Of a stretch of 64,000 bases of DNA, positions 63,093 through 64,000 are shown piece by piece. Under the pieces are notes generated by a model, which saw only the letters and a program-made list of their open reading frames with translations, was not told where the DNA came from and did not search any database. How positions within the stretch are numbered: position 1 is the first letter of the stretch; each line of letters opens with the position of its first letter. The DNA is from JAUHWL01 sp964416385. GTDB taxonomy: Bacteria > Bacteroidota > Bacteroidia > Flavobacteriales > Schleiferiaceae. Made by a program: the position numbers and the translations under genes. The DNA lies in the NCBI GenBank assembly GCA_964416385.1, contig CAYQDW010000006.1, positions 4,026 to 68,025 of the forward strand, in the 5' to 3' direction.

Positions 63093-64000
63093 ATGTGGGC
63101 TACCTTTTTTAGCTTTTGCCAACTGGGTTGGGCCATCTTGGTACAAAACCGTAAAGCCACCAACGCTTTGTATGTTGAGTTGGAAGCACAACTTCGCACT
63201 TTTGGTTTTTCGCTTACAGAACAACACCGCAAACGGATTTTTTTCTACACCGCACAAAGCGCCATCACCAACTTTTGGTTTAGCCGGCTTCGCGGAGAAA
63301 AACCTACCTCTACAGAAATTAAAACCGCATTGTATTTGGGTGCCTTTACCCCAATTGCCGATGACCTGATGGATGAGCACGGCCAAACTTTTGAAAGCTT
63401 GGAGGCGCAACAGAGCAACGCAACGGCCAGTCATGTGCTTTTCAATTACTTGTTAACGGAGCTCGCGCCACACCGCAGCATAAACGCAGATTTTGAGCGC
63501 TACTTCAAACTGGCACATATAGCACAAAATGAGAGTTTAGCGCAACTCAACAAAGTGCCGATAGCGCTGGAAAAACTCGAAAAAATCACGTACAACAAGG
63601 GCGGCTACTACACTACGCTATACCGCTTTGCTTTAAATCATCCACCAGTAAAAGGGGAAGAAGAAGCAATCTACACCCTTGGTGCCATTTTACAAGTTTT
63701 AAACGACCTGTTTGACATGCACAAGGACTACCATAACAGGGTGCAAACTCTGGTTACCCGCACGGCTGATATCAGTTTTATAGCTGAAAAACTAAAGGTG
63801 CTCGAGATCCGCTTCCGCCAGCAATTTATGGCGCTTGATTACCCCGAAAGAAACAAAAGGCAAGCCTACCGGGCTATAATGGCCATTGTAACCCGCGGAC
63901 ATGTGGCTCTTAAACAATACCAAAGGCTACAAGGAAACAAACCTGCCTTAGACATTGGTTCTTACCCACGCAAACCACTTATCGTGGATATGGAAAAGCC
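63093..64000 (+). CDS. Class I isoprenoid synthase-like enzyme (squalene/phytoene synthase-like), 3' cut by window end
   Basis: Open frame from ATG 63093 to the last base (302 codons visible). It starts MWATFFSFCQLGWAILVQNR and has an all-helical pattern. Two Asp-rich motifs are visible: DDLMD at residues 90-94 (DDxxD, in GAFTPIADDLMDEHG) and Q201-x-x-N204-x-x-x-D208-x-x-x-D212 (in GAILQVLNDLFDMHKDYHN), matching the Q-N-D-D pattern of squalene and phytoene synthases. So it probably binds prenyl diphosphates through Mg2+. It matches the broad class 1 isoprenoid biosynthesis enzyme group; substrate and product are unknown. Last visible gene of the tsaD operon. Confidence 0.75.
   Translation, partial: MWATFFSFCQLGWAILVQNRKATNALYVELEAQLRTFGFSLTEQHRKRIFFYTAQSAITNFWFSRLRGEKPTSTEIKTALYLGAFTPIADDLMDEHGQTFESLEAQQSNATASHVLFNYLLTELAPHRSINADFERYFKLAHIAQNESLAQLNKVPIALEKLEKITYNKGGYYTTLYRFALNHPPVKGEEEAIYTLGAILQVLNDLFDMHKDYHNRVQTLVTRTADISFIAEKLKVLEIRFRQQFMALDYPERNKRQAYRAIMAIVTRGHVALKQYQRLQGNKPALDIGSYPRKPLIVDMEK

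Noticed and set aside
62639..63434. Long minus-strand frames across the end of the tsaD operon
   Set aside because: They oppose the plus-strand operon, which has proper spacing and recognisable helices and motifs; the minus frames have none.
1..64000. CRISPR array, insertion sequence, prophage or integrative element
   Set aside because: No repeated direct repeats with spacers, transposase, integrase, phage structural gene or terminal inverted repeats seen on reading both strands; composition is even.

Overview
The window looks like ordinary chromosome from a member of the Bacteroidota, probably a Flavobacteriia-type or related marine/environmental lineage. Supporting traits are a bacillithiol synthase (bshA), a fused alpha/beta 2-oxoacid dehydrogenase E1, a DnaX without its zinc module, a TonB-dependent receptor with an N-terminal carboxypeptidase-like domain, an Omp28-type lipoprotein, a very long TamB-like protein, an almost complete lack of Shine-Dalgarno signals, and many copies of the Bacteroidota -7 promoter element TAnnTTTG upstream of genes. 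I see no phage, insertion sequence, CRISPR array or other clear mobile element. GC content and codon use look even throughout.

Layout. 1-3.3 kb: the end of a cystathionine beta-synthase-type gene, a BtuF-like metal-binding protein, an exported peroxiredoxin, and the last two steps of carotenoid synthesis (lycopene cyclase and beta-carotene hydroxylase). 3.4-9.2 kb: TonB receptor, then pyrG-yidC. 9.5-16.5 kb: exported and envelope proteins on both strands (Omp28-like, endonuclease/phosphatase-fold, PAP2 phosphatase, a beta-propeller-like protein), a QueA-family enzyme, a glycosyltransferase and an eIF1/SUI1-like protein. 16.5-21.3 kb: a minus-strand operon of a fused GH3 glycosidase/serine hydrolase, a MORN-repeat protein and bshA. 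21.6-28.8 kb: pirin, dnaX, monomeric isocitrate dehydrogenase, an exported M15 peptidase and its overlapping partner. 28.8-33.2 kb: minus-strand surface-polysaccharide genes (sulfotransferase and two GT2), then lptB-tatC. 33.4-40.2 kb: recQ, a possible microprotein, a sigma factor, uvrA and a haem-binding protein. 40.4-47.2 kb: RNA methyltransferases (trmD and a SpoU-type enzyme), a 2OG oxygenase, the E1 fusion, a GT4 and a YeiH-type transporter. 47.3-53 kb: tRNA-His, an SRPBCC-like protein, a degenerate-Nudix regulator with a palindrome over its own start, SpoIID, lpxB, surE and a BI-1 protein. 53.1-64 kb: recR, two membrane/glycosyl-transfer genes, TamB, then tsaD with a small membrane protein and, cut by the window end, a squalene/phytoene-synthase-like enzyme.

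Most genes are housekeeping or envelope functions: lipid A (lpxB), LPS export (lptB), outer membrane assembly (TamB), protein insertion and export (yidC, tatC), peptidoglycan and sugar metabolism, replication and repair (dnaX, recQ, uvrA, recR) and tRNA modification (trmD, tsaD, a QueA-type enzyme).

The points most worth following up are: (1) at least eight genes carry an exact TAnnTTTG element only 4-9 nt before the start codon, which implies leaderless or nearly leaderless mRNAs; (2) a perfect 21-bp palindrome overlaps the promoter and start of a Nudix-fold regulator that has lost its catalytic box; (3) a divergent class I isoprenoid synthase sits in the tsaD operon; (4) a GT2 is fused to a shrunken phosphoglycosyltransferase-like membrane half; (5) an unannotated plus-strand stretch ends in two terminators, one part of a bistable hairpin. 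I found no obviously new multi-gene defence or mobile system.
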